This document shows positions 29,608 through 38,981 of a stretch of 46,824 nt of DNA, one piece after another. The stretch covers positions 1 to 46,824 of the forward strand of contig JAPLAU010000020.1 in assembly GCA_026393115.1 (NCBI GenBank). The letters are read 5' to 3'. How positions within the stretch are numbered: the stretch's first letter is position 1; every line of letters begins with the position of its first letter. A program made the translations under genes and the position numbers. The stretch is from Actinomycetota bacterium. Its GTDB lineage: Bacteria > Actinomycetota > Actinomycetes > S36-B12 > CAIYMF01. The notes below the pieces were generated by a model. That model was not told where the DNA came from, made no database searches, and saw nothing but the letters and a program-made list of their open reading frames with translations.

Positions 29608-29743
29608 GGCGCGGCTGCGTCCTCCTTGACCTGACCCGTACACCGGGTCTGTGCCATGAGATTACCCGCCAGTAGCACAAAACTCACGTCGGCCCCCGGC
29701 CACAGTGAGCACGGTCACAACCGTCGAACGCCAACCGCCCCGA

Positions 29744-30547
29744 TTACTCCGTTCGGAGGGCGATGTAACGCGCGATGATTGCCAGCAACTTCCAGACCGC
29801 CCAGAGAACGACGGCATAGGCAATGGCCACGAGGCCAAGCATCAATCCCCCGAGGGCTCCGGCCTCCCCCAACTGGCCCGTCTGATCGGAGGGAAGTGCG
29901 AAGCCGGCGACGGCCACAAGAACGCCACCGATGATGCCCAGGATCAGAACCAGCAGAGCGAGCACATCAAAGACGGTCGCGACCATACGCGCCGACTTCG
30001 CCAACTTGGGGTCAACCGGACGAGCCTCGCCAGCGGCCACCACCACCGGCGCTCCGCCGACGACCGCGGGGGCAAGTACTTCGGGGACGACCACAGGCGC
30101 CACAGCAACGGGAGCAGCTACCGCCGGAACGGCCACCGCGGGGGCGGGCGTGATCGGAGCTGCTACCGCAACCGGGGTACTTGAACCGGGAAGAACCGTC
30201 GCGGGAGTGGCGAACCCGCCACCAAAATCGCCGGTCGAATCAGCGAATGCCGGAGCGGCAGCGGCGACCACCGGGGCAGCAACGGCAACCGCCGGGGCGA
30301 CCTGGACGGGCTCAATGGGCGCAGCGGGGGCGACCTGCACGGGTGCCACAGGCGCCACGGGTGCCACAGGCTCAGGCGCGACCGGAGCCATGACGGCTGT
30401 CGGTTCGGCAGCGGGGGGCGTCGCGGTGAGCGGCGCGGTGCGTTCGGTCCACCCCGAGCCGTCCCAGTAACGCATGCGATCAGCGGCAGCAGGGTCTGGG
30501 TACCAGCCGGCGACAATGCCACCGGACTGCGAGTTGTCAATGCTCAT
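29744..30547 (-). CDS. DUF2510-domain membrane protein with Ala/Pro-rich linker
   Basis: The N-terminal 35 residues are a DUF2510 domain (AGWYPDPAAADRMRYWDGSG, then WTERT), a short motif typical of Actinomycetota. A linker of about 130 residues follows, built from Ala, Pro and Val (VAPVAPVAPVQVAPAAP and similar). Two membrane segments (about 188-210 and 228-252) end the protein. The linker is low complexity and probably variable in length. Function unknown; likely a membrane protein with a cytoplasmic N-terminal domain. ATG 30547 has CACAAT 6 nt upstream. Confidence 0.8.
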   Translation of the reverse strand: MSIDNSQSGGIVAGWYPDPAAADRMRYWDGSGWTERTAPLTATPPAAEPTAVMAPVAPEPVAPVAPVAPVQVAPAAPIEPVQVAPAVAVAAPVVAAAAPAFADSTGDFGGGFATPATVLPGSSTPVAVAAPITPAPAVAVPAVAAPVAVAPVVVPEVLAPAVVGGAPVVVAAGEARPVDPKLAKSARMVATVFDVLALLVLILGIIGGVLVAVAGFALPSDQTGQLGEAGALGGLMLGLVAIAYAVVLWAVWKLLAIIARYIALRTE

Positions 30548-30553
30548 GATCTG

Positions 30554-30559
30554 ATTGTG
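30554..30559 (-). promoter_or_regulatory. -10-like box of the DUF2510 gene
   Basis: CACAAT on the minus strand is followed by 6 nt (CAGATC) and ATG 30547, another leaderless arrangement. The opposite direction serves the methyltransferase operon starting at 30615, for which no clear -10 was found. Confidence 0.4.
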
Positions 30560-30614
30560 CCCTACTCAACCGGCCGCGTCGGGGATTGCCGTGCTCGGAT
30601 GCGACGCTTAGGGA

Positions 30615-31382
30615 GTGGAACCCGGTCTAGTCACCCCCCTCACCCTCACCGGTGAACGCACCATCCCGGGAATTGATCGGGAGAACTACTGGTTCCGCCG
30701 ACACGAAGCCGTCTACGAATGGGTCGCCCAAACGCAGTCTCCCGACGCGACAGGAGTCATCCTCGAGGCTGGCTCGGGCGAGGGGTACGGAGCCGCACTA
30801 CTGCGTTCGCGACTGCGCCGACCGATCGTCGCGCTCGACTACGACGACACCGCCTGCCACCACGCCGGCGCGGAGTACCCGGGTCTTCCGGTCGTGCGGG
30901 CCAACCTGGCGCTGCTGCCCATCGCAGCCCAATCGGCCAGTTTGGTTGTGAGCCTGCAGGTCATCGAGCACCTGTGGGACGTCCGCTCCTTTCTCACGCA
31001 ACTACACGCTGCCGTTGTACCGGGTGGCCGCATCGTGATCTCGACACCCAACCGACTCACGTTCTCGCCAGGTGTGGCGCGTGGCGAGAAACCTCTCAAC
31101 CCATTTCACGTCGAGGAATTTGATCGCGAGCAACTGCTCGAATTGCTCCACGACGCGGGCTGTGTCGACGTGCAGGTGTTCGGCCTGGTTCATGCAGATG
31201 CGTTAGCTCACGACGAGCGTGCCAACGGCTCGATTGTTGATGCGCAGATCGCGGCGATCATGGGCGCCGGCTGGAACGACGAACTTACTGAGCGAGTGGC
31301 CGCAGTGACCACCTCAGATTTCGCAATCGTGGCTGCCGACGATGAGTGTCTTGATCTCATCGTCGTGGGAGTTCGCGAATGA
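30615..31382 (+). CDS. SAM-dependent methyltransferase (Rv3030-like)
   Basis: The 255-residue class I methyltransferase begins near LTGERTIPGIDRENYWFRRH. It has the SAM motif ILEAGSGEGYGAALL, an acidic residue after the second strand (IVALDYDD), and the motif VVSLQVIEHLWDV. It is first in an operon with the GH57 and GT4 genes, the order known from the mycobacterial methylglucose lipopolysaccharide (MGLP) locus, where Rv3030 holds this place. A role in O-methylating a glucan is inferred from that context. The GTG start 30615 fits homologues from memory but has no clear leader signal. It overlaps the next gene by ATGA. Confidence 0.85.
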   Translation: MEPGLVTPLTLTGERTIPGIDRENYWFRRHEAVYEWVAQTQSPDATGVILEAGSGEGYGAALLRSRLRRPIVALDYDDTACHHAGAEYPGLPVVRANLALLPIAAQSASLVVSLQVIEHLWDVRSFLTQLHAAVVPGGRIVISTPNRLTFSPGVARGEKPLNPFHVEEFDREQLLELLHDAGCVDVQVFGLVHADALAHDERANGSIVDAQIAAIMGAGWNDELTERVAAVTTSDFAIVAADDECLDLIVVGVRE

Positions 31383-32938
31383 GTTCCACGGCGACTCGCC
31401 CTTCCGAACCTGTCGGCCGGTTCTGCTTGGTGCTGCACACGCACCTGCCATGGCTGGCACATCACGGATCGTGGCCTGTGGGCGAAGAGTGGCTCTACCA
31501 AGCGTGGTCGACGTCGTATCTTCCGCTCGTTGACTTACTGCATGAATTGGCCGCGGAAGGTCGTCGCGACGTACTCACCCTCGGACTCACGCCCGTACTG
31601 GCCGCACAACTCGACGATCCCTACTGTCTACGCGAAGAGCAGACCTGGCTTGGATTCTGGGACGCCCGAGCGCTCGCGTTGGCCTCCGATCGTGACCCTG
31701 CGGTGCGTGAAGCTGGTGCTCGCGAGCACCGGGCCAGTCGACGTGCACTCAACTCGTTCGACCGGCACTGGCGCGCCGGTGGCAGCGGCGCGCTTCGCCC
31801 ACTCATCGACGCCGGTGTCATTGAGCTACTCGGTGGTCCGGCCACACATCCGTTCCAACCCTTGCTCGACGAGCGCATCGCGGGGTTTTCGTTGCGTACG
31901 GGCCTTGACGATGGCCGAGCGCGCCTCGGTGCACGACCTGCCGGAATCTGGGCACCCGAATGCGGATACCGACCTGGCCTTGAACAGCTCTACGCCGATG
32001 CGGGAGTTACGCACTTCCTGATCGACGGCCCCACACTTCGACATGTCGGAGCCGACACGTCAGCCGCCTACACAGTCGGCGACAGCGACGTCGTCGCCTT
32101 CGCTCGCGACCTCGACATCACCTACCGGGTGTGGAGTCCGAAGAAGGGCTATCCTGGTGGCCCGTGGTACCGCGACTTCTACGCCATCGACACCGACAGC
32201 GGATTTCGACGGTGGCGAGTTACGAACACCCATTCACCCGACAAAGCGCCATACGAACCCGAACGCGCCAACGACGCCGCCCTCGCCGATGCTCGCGATT
32301 TCGTTGCTCACGTGCGTGACCACCTCCTTACCATTCGCGAGCAACGAGACGGACGCCCCGGCATCGCCATTGCCGCCTACGACACCGAACTGTTCGGTCA
32401 CTGGTGGCATGAGGGACCCACGTGGCTCGGCCACGTTCTGCGACTACTTCCGCAAGCAGGAGTTGAAGTCAGCACGCTCAATGCGGCGTTAGAAGCCGGT
32501 GCGGTCGAAGGTCGCGTCGATCTTGAGTCCGGATCGTGGGGCTCGGGTAAAGACTGGCGCGTGTGGAATGGCGACAGTGTGCGCGACCTTGTCGATGACA
32601 ACAACGCACTCCAGTCGCGTGTGGTTGATGTGGTCGACAAGCAACTGGCTCACGGCGATGGATTTCGCGATCCGTTACTCGATCAATTGGTGCGTACCGG
32701 GTTACTGGCGCTGTCGAGTGACTGGGCGTTCATGGTCACGAAAGACACTGCTGCTCAGTACGCACGACATCGTCATCGCGACCACCATGCAGCGTTCACT
32801 CGACTCGCTGACCTCATCGAGTCTGCCGGCTTCTCACCCCGTGATTCCTCGAATCGCACCACCTTCGCACTCAACGAAGCCGCGTCACAACGACACAGCG
32901 ACGGACCCTTCGCTCACCTCGACGCGCGGCTGCTCTGA
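31379..32938 (+). CDS. GH57-family 1,4-alpha-glucan branching enzyme (Rv3031-like)
   Basis: GH57 branching enzymes cut an alpha-1,4-glucan and rejoin it through alpha-1,6 links. The 519-residue product starts with the family motif LVLHTHLPWL (the His-x-His loop). The nucleophile is Glu194 in IWAPECGY and the acid is Asp335 in AAYDTELFGHWW. The C-terminal domain has Trp-rich blocks (SWGSGKDWRVWNG). It is coupled to the methyltransferase and 8 bp from the GT4 gene. Together with glgB elsewhere in the window, this gives the cell two branching enzymes of unrelated fold. Confidence 0.92.
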   Translation: MSSTATRPSEPVGRFCLVLHTHLPWLAHHGSWPVGEEWLYQAWSTSYLPLVDLLHELAAEGRRDVLTLGLTPVLAAQLDDPYCLREEQTWLGFWDARALALASDRDPAVREAGAREHRASRRALNSFDRHWRAGGSGALRPLIDAGVIELLGGPATHPFQPLLDERIAGFSLRTGLDDGRARLGARPAGIWAPECGYRPGLEQLYADAGVTHFLIDGPTLRHVGADTSAAYTVGDSDVVAFARDLDITYRVWSPKKGYPGGPWYRDFYAIDTDSGFRRWRVTNTHSPDKAPYEPERANDAALADARDFVAHVRDHLLTIREQRDGRPGIAIAAYDTELFGHWWHEGPTWLGHVLRLLPQAGVEVSTLNAALEAGAVEGRVDLESGSWGSGKDWRVWNGDSVRDLVDDNNALQSRVVDVVDKQLAHGDGFRDPLLDQLVRTGLLALSSDWAFMVTKDTAAQYARHRHRDHHAAFTRLADLIESAGFSPRDSSNRTTFALNEAASQRHSDGPFAHLDARLL

Positions 32939-32946
32939 CGACGTCG

Positions 32947-34218
32947 ATGTCCACACCTCTGCGCATTCTGCATATCTCTTGGGAGTTTCCGCCCGTGATG
33001 TACGGCGGACTCGGCGCGCACGTGGTGGCGATCGCCACCGAACAAGCCCGGGCGGGCCATGACGTCACCGTGCTCACCCAACACGGCACTGATACCCCCG
33101 ACGACGAAGTCATCAACGGGGTGCGAGTGGTGCGCGCCCGCGAAATGGGCGAGCCTCAGGAACGCACCTTTGCCAACCTGCTGCCATGGGTTGCCTCAAT
33201 GCAACGCGCCATGAACCGGCAGGGTCGCGAACTGCTCGACGCGTGGAACCCCGCTGTCGTGCACGGCCACGACTGGGTTGTGGCAGCGGTCGCAATGACG
33301 CTCAGTCGTCACGCACAGGTGCCACTGATCGCCACCGTGCACGCCACAGAAGCGGGTCGGCATGACGGCTGGATCGTCGGACCACTGTCACAGACAGTGC
33401 ACCGTCGTGAGCGACGCCTTGTCGGCGCGGCCGACGCCATCATCGTGTGCAGTGGCGCCATGCGCGCTGAAGTCACAGCAGCACTCGGACCTTTCGATGC
33501 TGCCGTCACCGTCGTACCCAACGGCGTCGACCTTGATGTGTGGCGAGCAACAGAGGCGGGATGCGCCGCAGCGCGAGCACGCGTCGGTGTTGATTCCACC
33601 ACTCCCCTGATCATCTACTCGGGACGGTTGGCTCATGAGAAGGGTGTGGGCACACTCGTCGACGCCATGCCGGCGGTGCTCGCGCACATCAGTGCTGCTC
33701 GACTCGTCATCGCTGGCCGCGGACCGCTTGATGCCGCGCTTCGAGCCCGCGTCAGTGAACTGCACCTTGATGCGGCAGTTTCGTTCACCGGCTTCCTACC
33801 TGAGCACGAACTGCGTCCACTCGTCGCCACGGCAGACTGCGCCGTCATTCCGAGTCTGTACGAACCCTTTGGCATGGTGGCACTTGAAGCCGGCGCCCTG
33901 AGTACTGCGGTCGTGGCCTCACGCGAAGGCGGATTGATCGAAATCATCACCGACGGTGTCACCGGATTGCTGGTGACTCCGGGGCAGGCCGCGCCCCTCG
34001 CATCAGCGATCGTGCGCCTGCTCAGTGACAGAGATTTCGCTCGGCAACTTGGCGATGCGGCGTCTCGCGATGTGGCCATCAGATACAGCTGGCCGCTACT
34101 CGCGCAACACACTGTCGACGTGTATCGACACACGTCAGTCTCAGGTCAACAGCCACGCGTCATCGAGCGAATTCCCGACATGAATGTACTCACTGGAGAA
34201 CGAGTCACGAAGTCCTGA
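32947..34218 (+). CDS. GT4 alpha-glucan glycosyltransferase (Rv3032-like)
   Basis: The 423-residue GT-B enzyme has the N-terminal glycine-rich loop in SWEFPPVMYGGLGAHV (typical of GlgA/GlgM-like transferases), VVHGHDWV, and the C-terminal donor-site motifs SGRLAHEKGVGTLVDA and SLYEPFGMVALEAG (EX7E). In mycobacteria Rv3032 extends the alpha-1,4-glucan of MGLP. GlgM, which makes maltose-1-phosphate for GlgE, is in the same family, so that role cannot be excluded here. The start is ATG 32947, 8 bp after the GH57 stop. It ends convergent to the acyltransferase gene. Confidence 0.88.
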   Translation: MSTPLRILHISWEFPPVMYGGLGAHVVAIATEQARAGHDVTVLTQHGTDTPDDEVINGVRVVRAREMGEPQERTFANLLPWVASMQRAMNRQGRELLDAWNPAVVHGHDWVVAAVAMTLSRHAQVPLIATVHATEAGRHDGWIVGPLSQTVHRRERRLVGAADAIIVCSGAMRAEVTAALGPFDAAVTVVPNGVDLDVWRATEAGCAAARARVGVDSTTPLIIYSGRLAHEKGVGTLVDAMPAVLAHISAARLVIAGRGPLDAALRARVSELHLDAAVSFTGFLPEHELRPLVATADCAVIPSLYEPFGMVALEAGALSTAVVASREGGLIEIITDGVTGLLVTPGQAAPLASAIVRLLSDRDFARQLGDAASRDVAIRYSWPLLAQHTVDVYRHTSVSGQQPRVIERIPDMNVLTGERVTKS

Positions 34219-34232
34219 AGTCCTGAAGAACG

Positions 34233-34931
34233 TCAGCGCTTCGAAGCTTCTTGCGCCGCCACCCGCGTCTTGCGGGCGATGTCTTCCAGGGCTACCCGGG
34301 TGGCTTCCTTCGCCACCGCCACCTCGCGCCGATCTTTGAGTATCTTGCCCGGAACACCACCCACGACTGACATCTCGGGAATATCACCGCGCACCACCGT
34401 GTGGGCTGCCAGAACACACCCACGACCGACCGTCGTACCGCGCAAGACGGTGACCTTGGTGCCCACCCAGACGTCAGGGCCGATGCGCACAGGCGATTTC
34501 ACGATGCCCTGATCTTTGATCGGCACGGTGATGTCGTCGTAGACATGATCGAAGTCGCACACGTAGACCCAGTCGGCAACGATCGTGCCCACGCCGAATT
34601 CGACATCGAGGTAGCAGTTGATGGTGTTATCTCGACCGAACACGCACTTGTCACCTACCCGCATGGTTCCTTCATGAACCCGTAGGCGGTTCTCGTCGCC
34701 CAGATGCACCCAGCGGCCAAGAATCAACCGCCCGTAACCCTTGCGCGCATAGATTTCAACGCGTCGACCGATAAAGACGAAACCCTCAGTGATGATGTGC
34801 GGATTGCGCAGGCGAAACACCAGGAAGCGCCAATAGCGCACGAGGTACCACCACGACCACGCGCGATTGCGCACCACCCACTTGAGCGATGCCCAGGTGA
34901 GAAACCGGGCTTGCCGAGGGTCGCGCGCCAC
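34233..34931 (-). CDS. Hexapeptide-repeat acyltransferase (LbH family, Rv3034c-like)
   Basis: The 232-residue protein has a basic, aromatic N-terminal segment (KWVVRNRAWSWWYLVRYWRF) and a left-handed beta-helix built from hexapeptide repeats, ending VLAAHTVVRGDIPEMSVVGG and the family motif VPGKIL. Such enzymes transfer acetyl or other acyl groups from CoA to sugars. The catalytic His is probably within DFDHVYDD. A C-terminal charged helix of about 35 residues follows. The GTG start lies 2 bp after the upstream methyltransferase stop. The context suggests acylation of the glucan made by the neighbours. Confidence 0.87.
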   Translation of the reverse strand: MARDPRQARFLTWASLKWVVRNRAWSWWYLVRYWRFLVFRLRNPHIITEGFVFIGRRVEIYARKGYGRLILGRWVHLGDENRLRVHEGTMRVGDKCVFGRDNTINCYLDVEFGVGTIVADWVYVCDFDHVYDDITVPIKDQGIVKSPVRIGPDVWVGTKVTVLRGTTVGRGCVLAAHTVVRGDIPEMSVVGGVPGKILKDRREVAVAKEATRVALEDIARKTRVAAQEASKR

Positions 34932-34933
34932 GA

Positions 34934-35905
34934 CTACGTCGCCTCTGGCTTCACGCCTGTGACGCCCACGCTGTAGAAGAACTCGTCAGGCACGAAACGT
35001 TCCATGACATTTTCGTCGAGCCAACTGAGCCGCTGCCATCCGCGATAGGCGAAAACTGCCCAATTCCAACCCAGTGACCCCGGACGAACTGCCGCTTCGA
35101 TGGTACGAATCGGCCAGCCAAACCACGACGCGGTCAGTTCCTCAGTTTGCGTCTTCACGTCAATCGCACCAGCACGCATGCACAGCGCGGCGAGTCGGTC
35201 GGGGTCGAAGGTGTGCAGGTCAACCACCGCCTCAAGAGCCGCTTCACGCGATGACTCAGCGAGCTCGGTGGGTGGCCGGCCCCAGCGGTCGCGAAGGAGT
35301 GGCAACTGCGTGATGCGCGACGCAGTGAACCAGGTGAGTTGCGACAGCCGGCGTGCCACGATGTCACCGCGTTGCGTCGGCTCGCCGCAGAAGACGAAGC
35401 GCCCTCCAGGCTTGAGTACCCGCAGCACCTCGCGAATGGCTAACTCAACATCGGGGATGTGATGGAGCACGGCGTGCCCGACAACAAGGTCGAACTCGTC
35501 GTCGTCGTACGGAATCGATTCGGCGTCGGCCACTCGACCCTCGACACTGAAGCCCAACCCGTCGGCATTGCGCTGCGCTACCGCCACCATTCCTGGCGAG
35601 ATGTCGGTGACGTGACCTTCATCGAGAACACCAGCCTGACGAAGGTTGAGCAGAAAGAATCCTGTACCGCAGCCGAGTTCGAGAGCACGGTCGTAGGGCC
35701 AGTTGTCGTCGCCTGCGACTCGCACGAATCGATCGCGCACATAGTCAATGCATCGCGCGTCGTACGAGATGCTCCATTTATCGTCGTACGTACTGGCTTC
35801 CCAGTCGTGGTACAGCACGTTGGCAAGTTTCGGATCGGTGCGCGCCTGCTCAATCTGCTCGGCGGTGACACCTCCACCACTCGATACCGCGTTTGTTGCA
35901 CTCAT
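34934..35905 (-). CDS. SAM-dependent methyltransferase (Rv3038c-like)
   Basis: This 323-residue class I methyltransferase has motif I ALELGCGTGFFLLNL, motif II (HVTDISPGMVAVA), motif III (DLVVGHAVLHHIPD) and the post-I segment VLRVLKPGGRFVFCGEP. The C-terminal part is helical with many Trp. It overlaps the enoyl-CoA hydratase stop by ATGA and precedes the acyltransferase, so the three form an operon. The equivalent neighbour in mycobacteria is Rv3038c (from memory). Acceptor unknown: a sugar or small lipid is possible. Confidence 0.87.
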   Translation of the reverse strand: MSATNAVSSGGGVTAEQIEQARTDPKLANVLYHDWEASTYDDKWSISYDARCIDYVRDRFVRVAGDDNWPYDRALELGCGTGFFLLNLRQAGVLDEGHVTDISPGMVAVAQRNADGLGFSVEGRVADAESIPYDDDEFDLVVGHAVLHHIPDVELAIREVLRVLKPGGRFVFCGEPTQRGDIVARRLSQLTWFTASRITQLPLLRDRWGRPPTELAESSREAALEAVVDLHTFDPDRLAALCMRAGAIDVKTQTEELTASWFGWPIRTIEAAVRPGSLGWNWAVFAYRGWQRLSWLDENVMERFVPDEFFYSVGVTGVKPEAT

Positions 35906-36681
35906 CGGTCGGTGAATGCGGCCTTGCCGGGGCCGTTCTCAATGAACGACGTCATTCCCACGGTGCGGTCATCGGTGGCAAAGAGTCCGGCGAACTGCAG
36001 TCGCTCGATCTCAAGGCCAGTGACCAGATCGGTCTCGAGCCCGGCGTCGATTGCCTCCTTGGCAGCACGCAACGCCATCGCCGGACCGCGAACGAAGGAT
36101 TGGGCCAAGGCCACGGCCTCGGTGTACACATCGTCAGGTGCCACTACGCGATCGGCGAGGCCGATGCGCAGGGCTTCGTCGGCTGCGACGAAACGTCCGG
36201 TGAAGATGATCTCCTTGGCACGCGAAGGACCAACGAGGCGAGGAAGTCGCTGAGTGCCACCCGCCCCGGGAATGATGCCCAAGAGAATTTCAGGCTGACC
36301 CATCTTCGCGTTGTCGCCGACTACCCGCAGATCGCAACACATCGAAAGTTCGCACCCTCCCCCGAGCGCGTAGCCGGTGACCGCCGCAATAGTCGGCTTC
36401 GGAATGCTGGCGACCGCGGTGAAACACGCCTGCAACGCACCGGATGCTTCGACCATGTCCTGGTAGGACATGTCAGCCATTTCCTTGATATCGGCGCCCG
36501 CAGCAAACACTTTCGGACCGCCGTACACGATGACTGACTTGATGTCGCGGCGCGCCGACGCCTCGAGGGCAGCCTCGCGGATCTCCTCTTGAACCTGTCG
36601 CGAGAGAGCGTTCATCGGGGGTCGCTCGAGCCTGATGGTGCCAACTCCGGCCTCGACCTCAAGCCGTACGAACTCCGCCAT
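35902..36681 (-). CDS. Enoyl-CoA hydratase/isomerase (EchA17-like)
   Basis: The 259-residue crotonase-fold protein has the oxyanion-hole segments FAAGADIKEMADM and ALGGGCELSMCCDLRV. The catalytic Glu pair is in GQPEILLGIIPGAGGTQRLPRLVG. These motifs are typical of active short-chain enoyl-CoA hydratases. ATG 36681 has GAGAGG 7 nt upstream; an in-frame extension of about 80 residues upstream is Arg/Gly/Pro-rich junk and would enter the glgX gene. It is first in the leftward operon with the methyltransferase and acyltransferase. It matches echA17 in mycobacterial gene order. Confidence 0.93.
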   Translation of the reverse strand: MAEFVRLEVEAGVGTIRLERPPMNALSRQVQEEIREAALEASARRDIKSVIVYGGPKVFAAGADIKEMADMSYQDMVEASGALQACFTAVASIPKPTIAAVTGYALGGGCELSMCCDLRVVGDNAKMGQPEILLGIIPGAGGTQRLPRLVGPSRAKEIIFTGRFVAADEALRIGLADRVVAPDDVYTEAVALAQSFVRGPAMALRAAKEAIDAGLETDLVTGLEIERLQFAGLFATDDRTVGMTSFIENGPGKAAFTDR

Positions 36682-36786
36682 GTCACACCTCTCGTGGTTG
36701 CCGTCACCACGAGGGTACTCAGCCCGCGAAGGTGAGTCTCCTCGCGGTCTCCGGCCGTTAAAAGCGCACCGGCGCCGACGGGGGGC

Positions 36787-36792
36787 TAGTGT
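36787..36792 (+). promoter_or_regulatory. -10 box of glgX with leaderless upstream ORF
   Basis: TAGTGT is followed by 6 nt (CCCTCT) and a GTG at 36799. The same -10-to-start geometry marks other leaderless genes in this window, so transcription likely begins at this GTG. Confidence 0.5.
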
Positions 36793-36798
36793 CCCTCT

Positions 36799-36831
36799 GT
36801 GACCTACGTCCATCGCACCCTCGGAGGCTGA
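36799..36831 (+). CDS. Possible 10-codon leaderless leader peptide before glgX
   Basis: GTG at 36799 opens a short frame encoding MTYVHRTLGG and ending in TGA at 36829-36831, 4 nt before the glgX ATG. Its last codons GGA-GGC form the glgX Shine-Dalgarno sequence. Translating it would therefore pass ribosomes over the glgX start and could couple or attenuate glgX. The peptide has no obvious regulatory codon run. The call depends on the -10 box being real. Confidence 0.4.
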   Translation: MTYVHRTLGG

Positions 36832-36835
36832 CCCC

Positions 36836-38968
36836 ATGTTCGCTGACGGAACTCCTGGTTGGCCGCACGTTCGTCCCGGGGTCTTCGACCCCGTGGGCGT
36901 CACCCTCGACGGCGATGGCGTCAATGTGTCGGTATGGGCGGAGGGCGCCGATCAGGTCGACCTCTGCTTGTTCGATGACGACGGGAACGAGCGCCGCGTC
37001 GAGATTCACGAATCCACCTTCCACATGTTCACCGCCCACGTTCCCGGAGTCGGCCTCGGGCAGCGATACGGATTCCGCGTGCACGGCCCGTGGGACCCCC
37101 ACAACGGCGCCCGGTGGAATTCGGCAAAACTGCTCACCGATCCCTACGCCAAGGCAGTTGACGGCGCGCTCACACTCAATCCGGCAATCTTCGGTCATGT
37201 CTTCGAGGGTGACGACGACACCGTGCTCGACACGCGTGACTCCGCACCCTTCGTGCCACGCTCAGTGGTCGTCGACAACACATTCGACTGGGGTAACGAC
37301 CGGCCGCCAGCAGTCGCTTGGGGCGACACGGTCGTCTACGAAGCCCACGTACGCGGCATGACGATGCGCCACCCGGCAGTTCCCGAGCACCTGCGCGGAA
37401 CGTACGCGGGTATGGCCCACGATGCGGTCATCGATCATCTGGTCGAACTCGGCATCACCAGCATTGAATTGCTTCCTGTGCACCAGTTCGTCGACGAGGT
37501 GCACCTGATGCAGCGCAACCTCGTGAACTACTGGGGCTACAACACCTTGAGCTATTTCGCACCCCACGCCGCTTATTCCGCAAGTGGAACGCGAGGCGAG
37601 CAGGTCACTGAGTTCAAGACCATGGTGCGCCGCATGCACGAGGCCGGTATCGAGGTCATTCTCGACGTCGTTTACAACCACACGTCAGAGAGCAACCAGA
37701 TCGGCCCCACGCTTAACTTCCGCGGTCTCGACAATCAGGCGTACTACCACCTCCTCGACGAGCGCCGCCGCTACGCCGACTACACCGGCTGCGGTAACAC
37801 GCTCGACGTATCGCACCCGCACGTTCTGCAAATGGTGATGGATTCACTTCGCTATTGGGTACAAGAGATGCACGTCGACGGCTTCCGTTTCGACCTCGCG
37901 TCAGCACTTGCCCGCTCATTCCACGACGTCGACATGCTCGGCCCGTTCATGCAGACCATTCAGCAAGACCCGGTACTGCGACGCGTCAAGCTCATCGCCG
38001 AACCGTGGGACGTCGGCGCCGGCGGATACCAAGTGGGCGAATTCCCGCCACTATGGACCGAATGGAACGACAAGTTCCGCGGCACCCTGCGCAATTACTG
38101 GCGTGGCGCCGAGGTGGGTATCGGCGACCTCGGCTGGCGGCTGTCTGGTTCGGCCGATCTGTACGCTTCCGAAGGCCGTCGCCCCTACGCGTCGATCAAC
38201 TTCATCACCGCACACGACGGTTTCACTCTGAATGACCTGTACTCGTACAACTCCAAGCACAACGAAGCAAACGGCGAGGAGAACCGCGACGGTACCGACG
38301 ACAACCGTTCATGGAACTGCGGCGCCGAAGGAACCACAGACGACGCGGCTATCAATGCGGTGCGGCACCGAATGATTCGCAACCAGCTCACCACGTTGCT
38401 GCTATCGGCCGGCGTTCCGATGATCACCGCCGGAGATGAATTCGGGCGCACACAAGACGGCAACAACAACGCGTACTGCCAAGACAATGACATGAGTTGG
38501 GTCGACTGGCGCCTTGATGAATGGCAGCAATCGCTGCTGTCCTTCAGTCGCAAACTCGTGCATCTGCGACGCAGTCACCGCGTGTTCCGTCAGCGCCACT
38601 TCTTCCGCGGTTCACCCGTATTCGAGGGCGGCCCCGATGACCTCGGCTGGATCGATGAGAACGGCAGCGCGTACGGCGATTCCGAGTGGAACGATCCCAA
38701 CCGACGTATCATCGGCATGTACCTCTCGGGGTACAAGCGAGAGCGCGATGCCGAAGGTCATCCAGTCGACGACGCATCGTTCCTGATCTACCTCAACGCC
38801 TCACCCGACGACGCCGTCATCACGCTGCCCGGCGCACCGTGGGGAACGCACTACGACGCCGTTCTCGATAGTGCTGCCGATGATGGCGCCGTTGCCGCGT
38901 CGGCCGCCAGTGGTGAGCAGATCACGCTCACCTCCCACAGCGCCATGGTGCTACGCGTCACCGTGTAG
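36836..38968 (+). CDS. glgX: Glycogen debranching enzyme (GlgX/TreX type)
   Basis: GlgX hydrolyses alpha-1,6 branches of glycogen, usually after trimming by phosphorylase. The 710-residue protein has an N-terminal CBM48 domain and a GH13 barrel. Catalytic residues are Asp353 (GFRFDLAS), Glu389 (LIAEPWD) and a late Asp in TAHDGFTL. The pre-catalytic motif VVYNHTSE and GDEFGRTQDGNNNAYCQD are typical of GlgX. ATG 36836 has GGAGG 8 nt upstream. It diverges from the enoyl-CoA hydratase operon across 154 bp. Confidence 0.95.
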   Translation: MFADGTPGWPHVRPGVFDPVGVTLDGDGVNVSVWAEGADQVDLCLFDDDGNERRVEIHESTFHMFTAHVPGVGLGQRYGFRVHGPWDPHNGARWNSAKLLTDPYAKAVDGALTLNPAIFGHVFEGDDDTVLDTRDSAPFVPRSVVVDNTFDWGNDRPPAVAWGDTVVYEAHVRGMTMRHPAVPEHLRGTYAGMAHDAVIDHLVELGITSIELLPVHQFVDEVHLMQRNLVNYWGYNTLSYFAPHAAYSASGTRGEQVTEFKTMVRRMHEAGIEVILDVVYNHTSESNQIGPTLNFRGLDNQAYYHLLDERRRYADYTGCGNTLDVSHPHVLQMVMDSLRYWVQEMHVDGFRFDLASALARSFHDVDMLGPFMQTIQQDPVLRRVKLIAEPWDVGAGGYQVGEFPPLWTEWNDKFRGTLRNYWRGAEVGIGDLGWRLSGSADLYASEGRRPYASINFITAHDGFTLNDLYSYNSKHNEANGEENRDGTDDNRSWNCGAEGTTDDAAINAVRHRMIRNQLTTLLLSAGVPMITAGDEFGRTQDGNNNAYCQDNDMSWVDWRLDEWQQSLLSFSRKLVHLRRSHRVFRQRHFFRGSPVFEGGPDDLGWIDENGSAYGDSEWNDPNRRIIGMYLSGYKRERDAEGHPVDDASFLIYLNASPDDAVITLPGAPWGTHYDAVLDSAADDGAVAASAASGEQITLTSHSAMVLRVTV

Positions 38969-38981
38969 CACGCCGCACTAC

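Noticed and set aside
29608-29743. A tRNA or small RNA in the gap between etfB and the DUF2510 gene
   Set aside because: No cloverleaf, conserved tRNA T-loop or terminator-like structure could be traced in the 136 bp.
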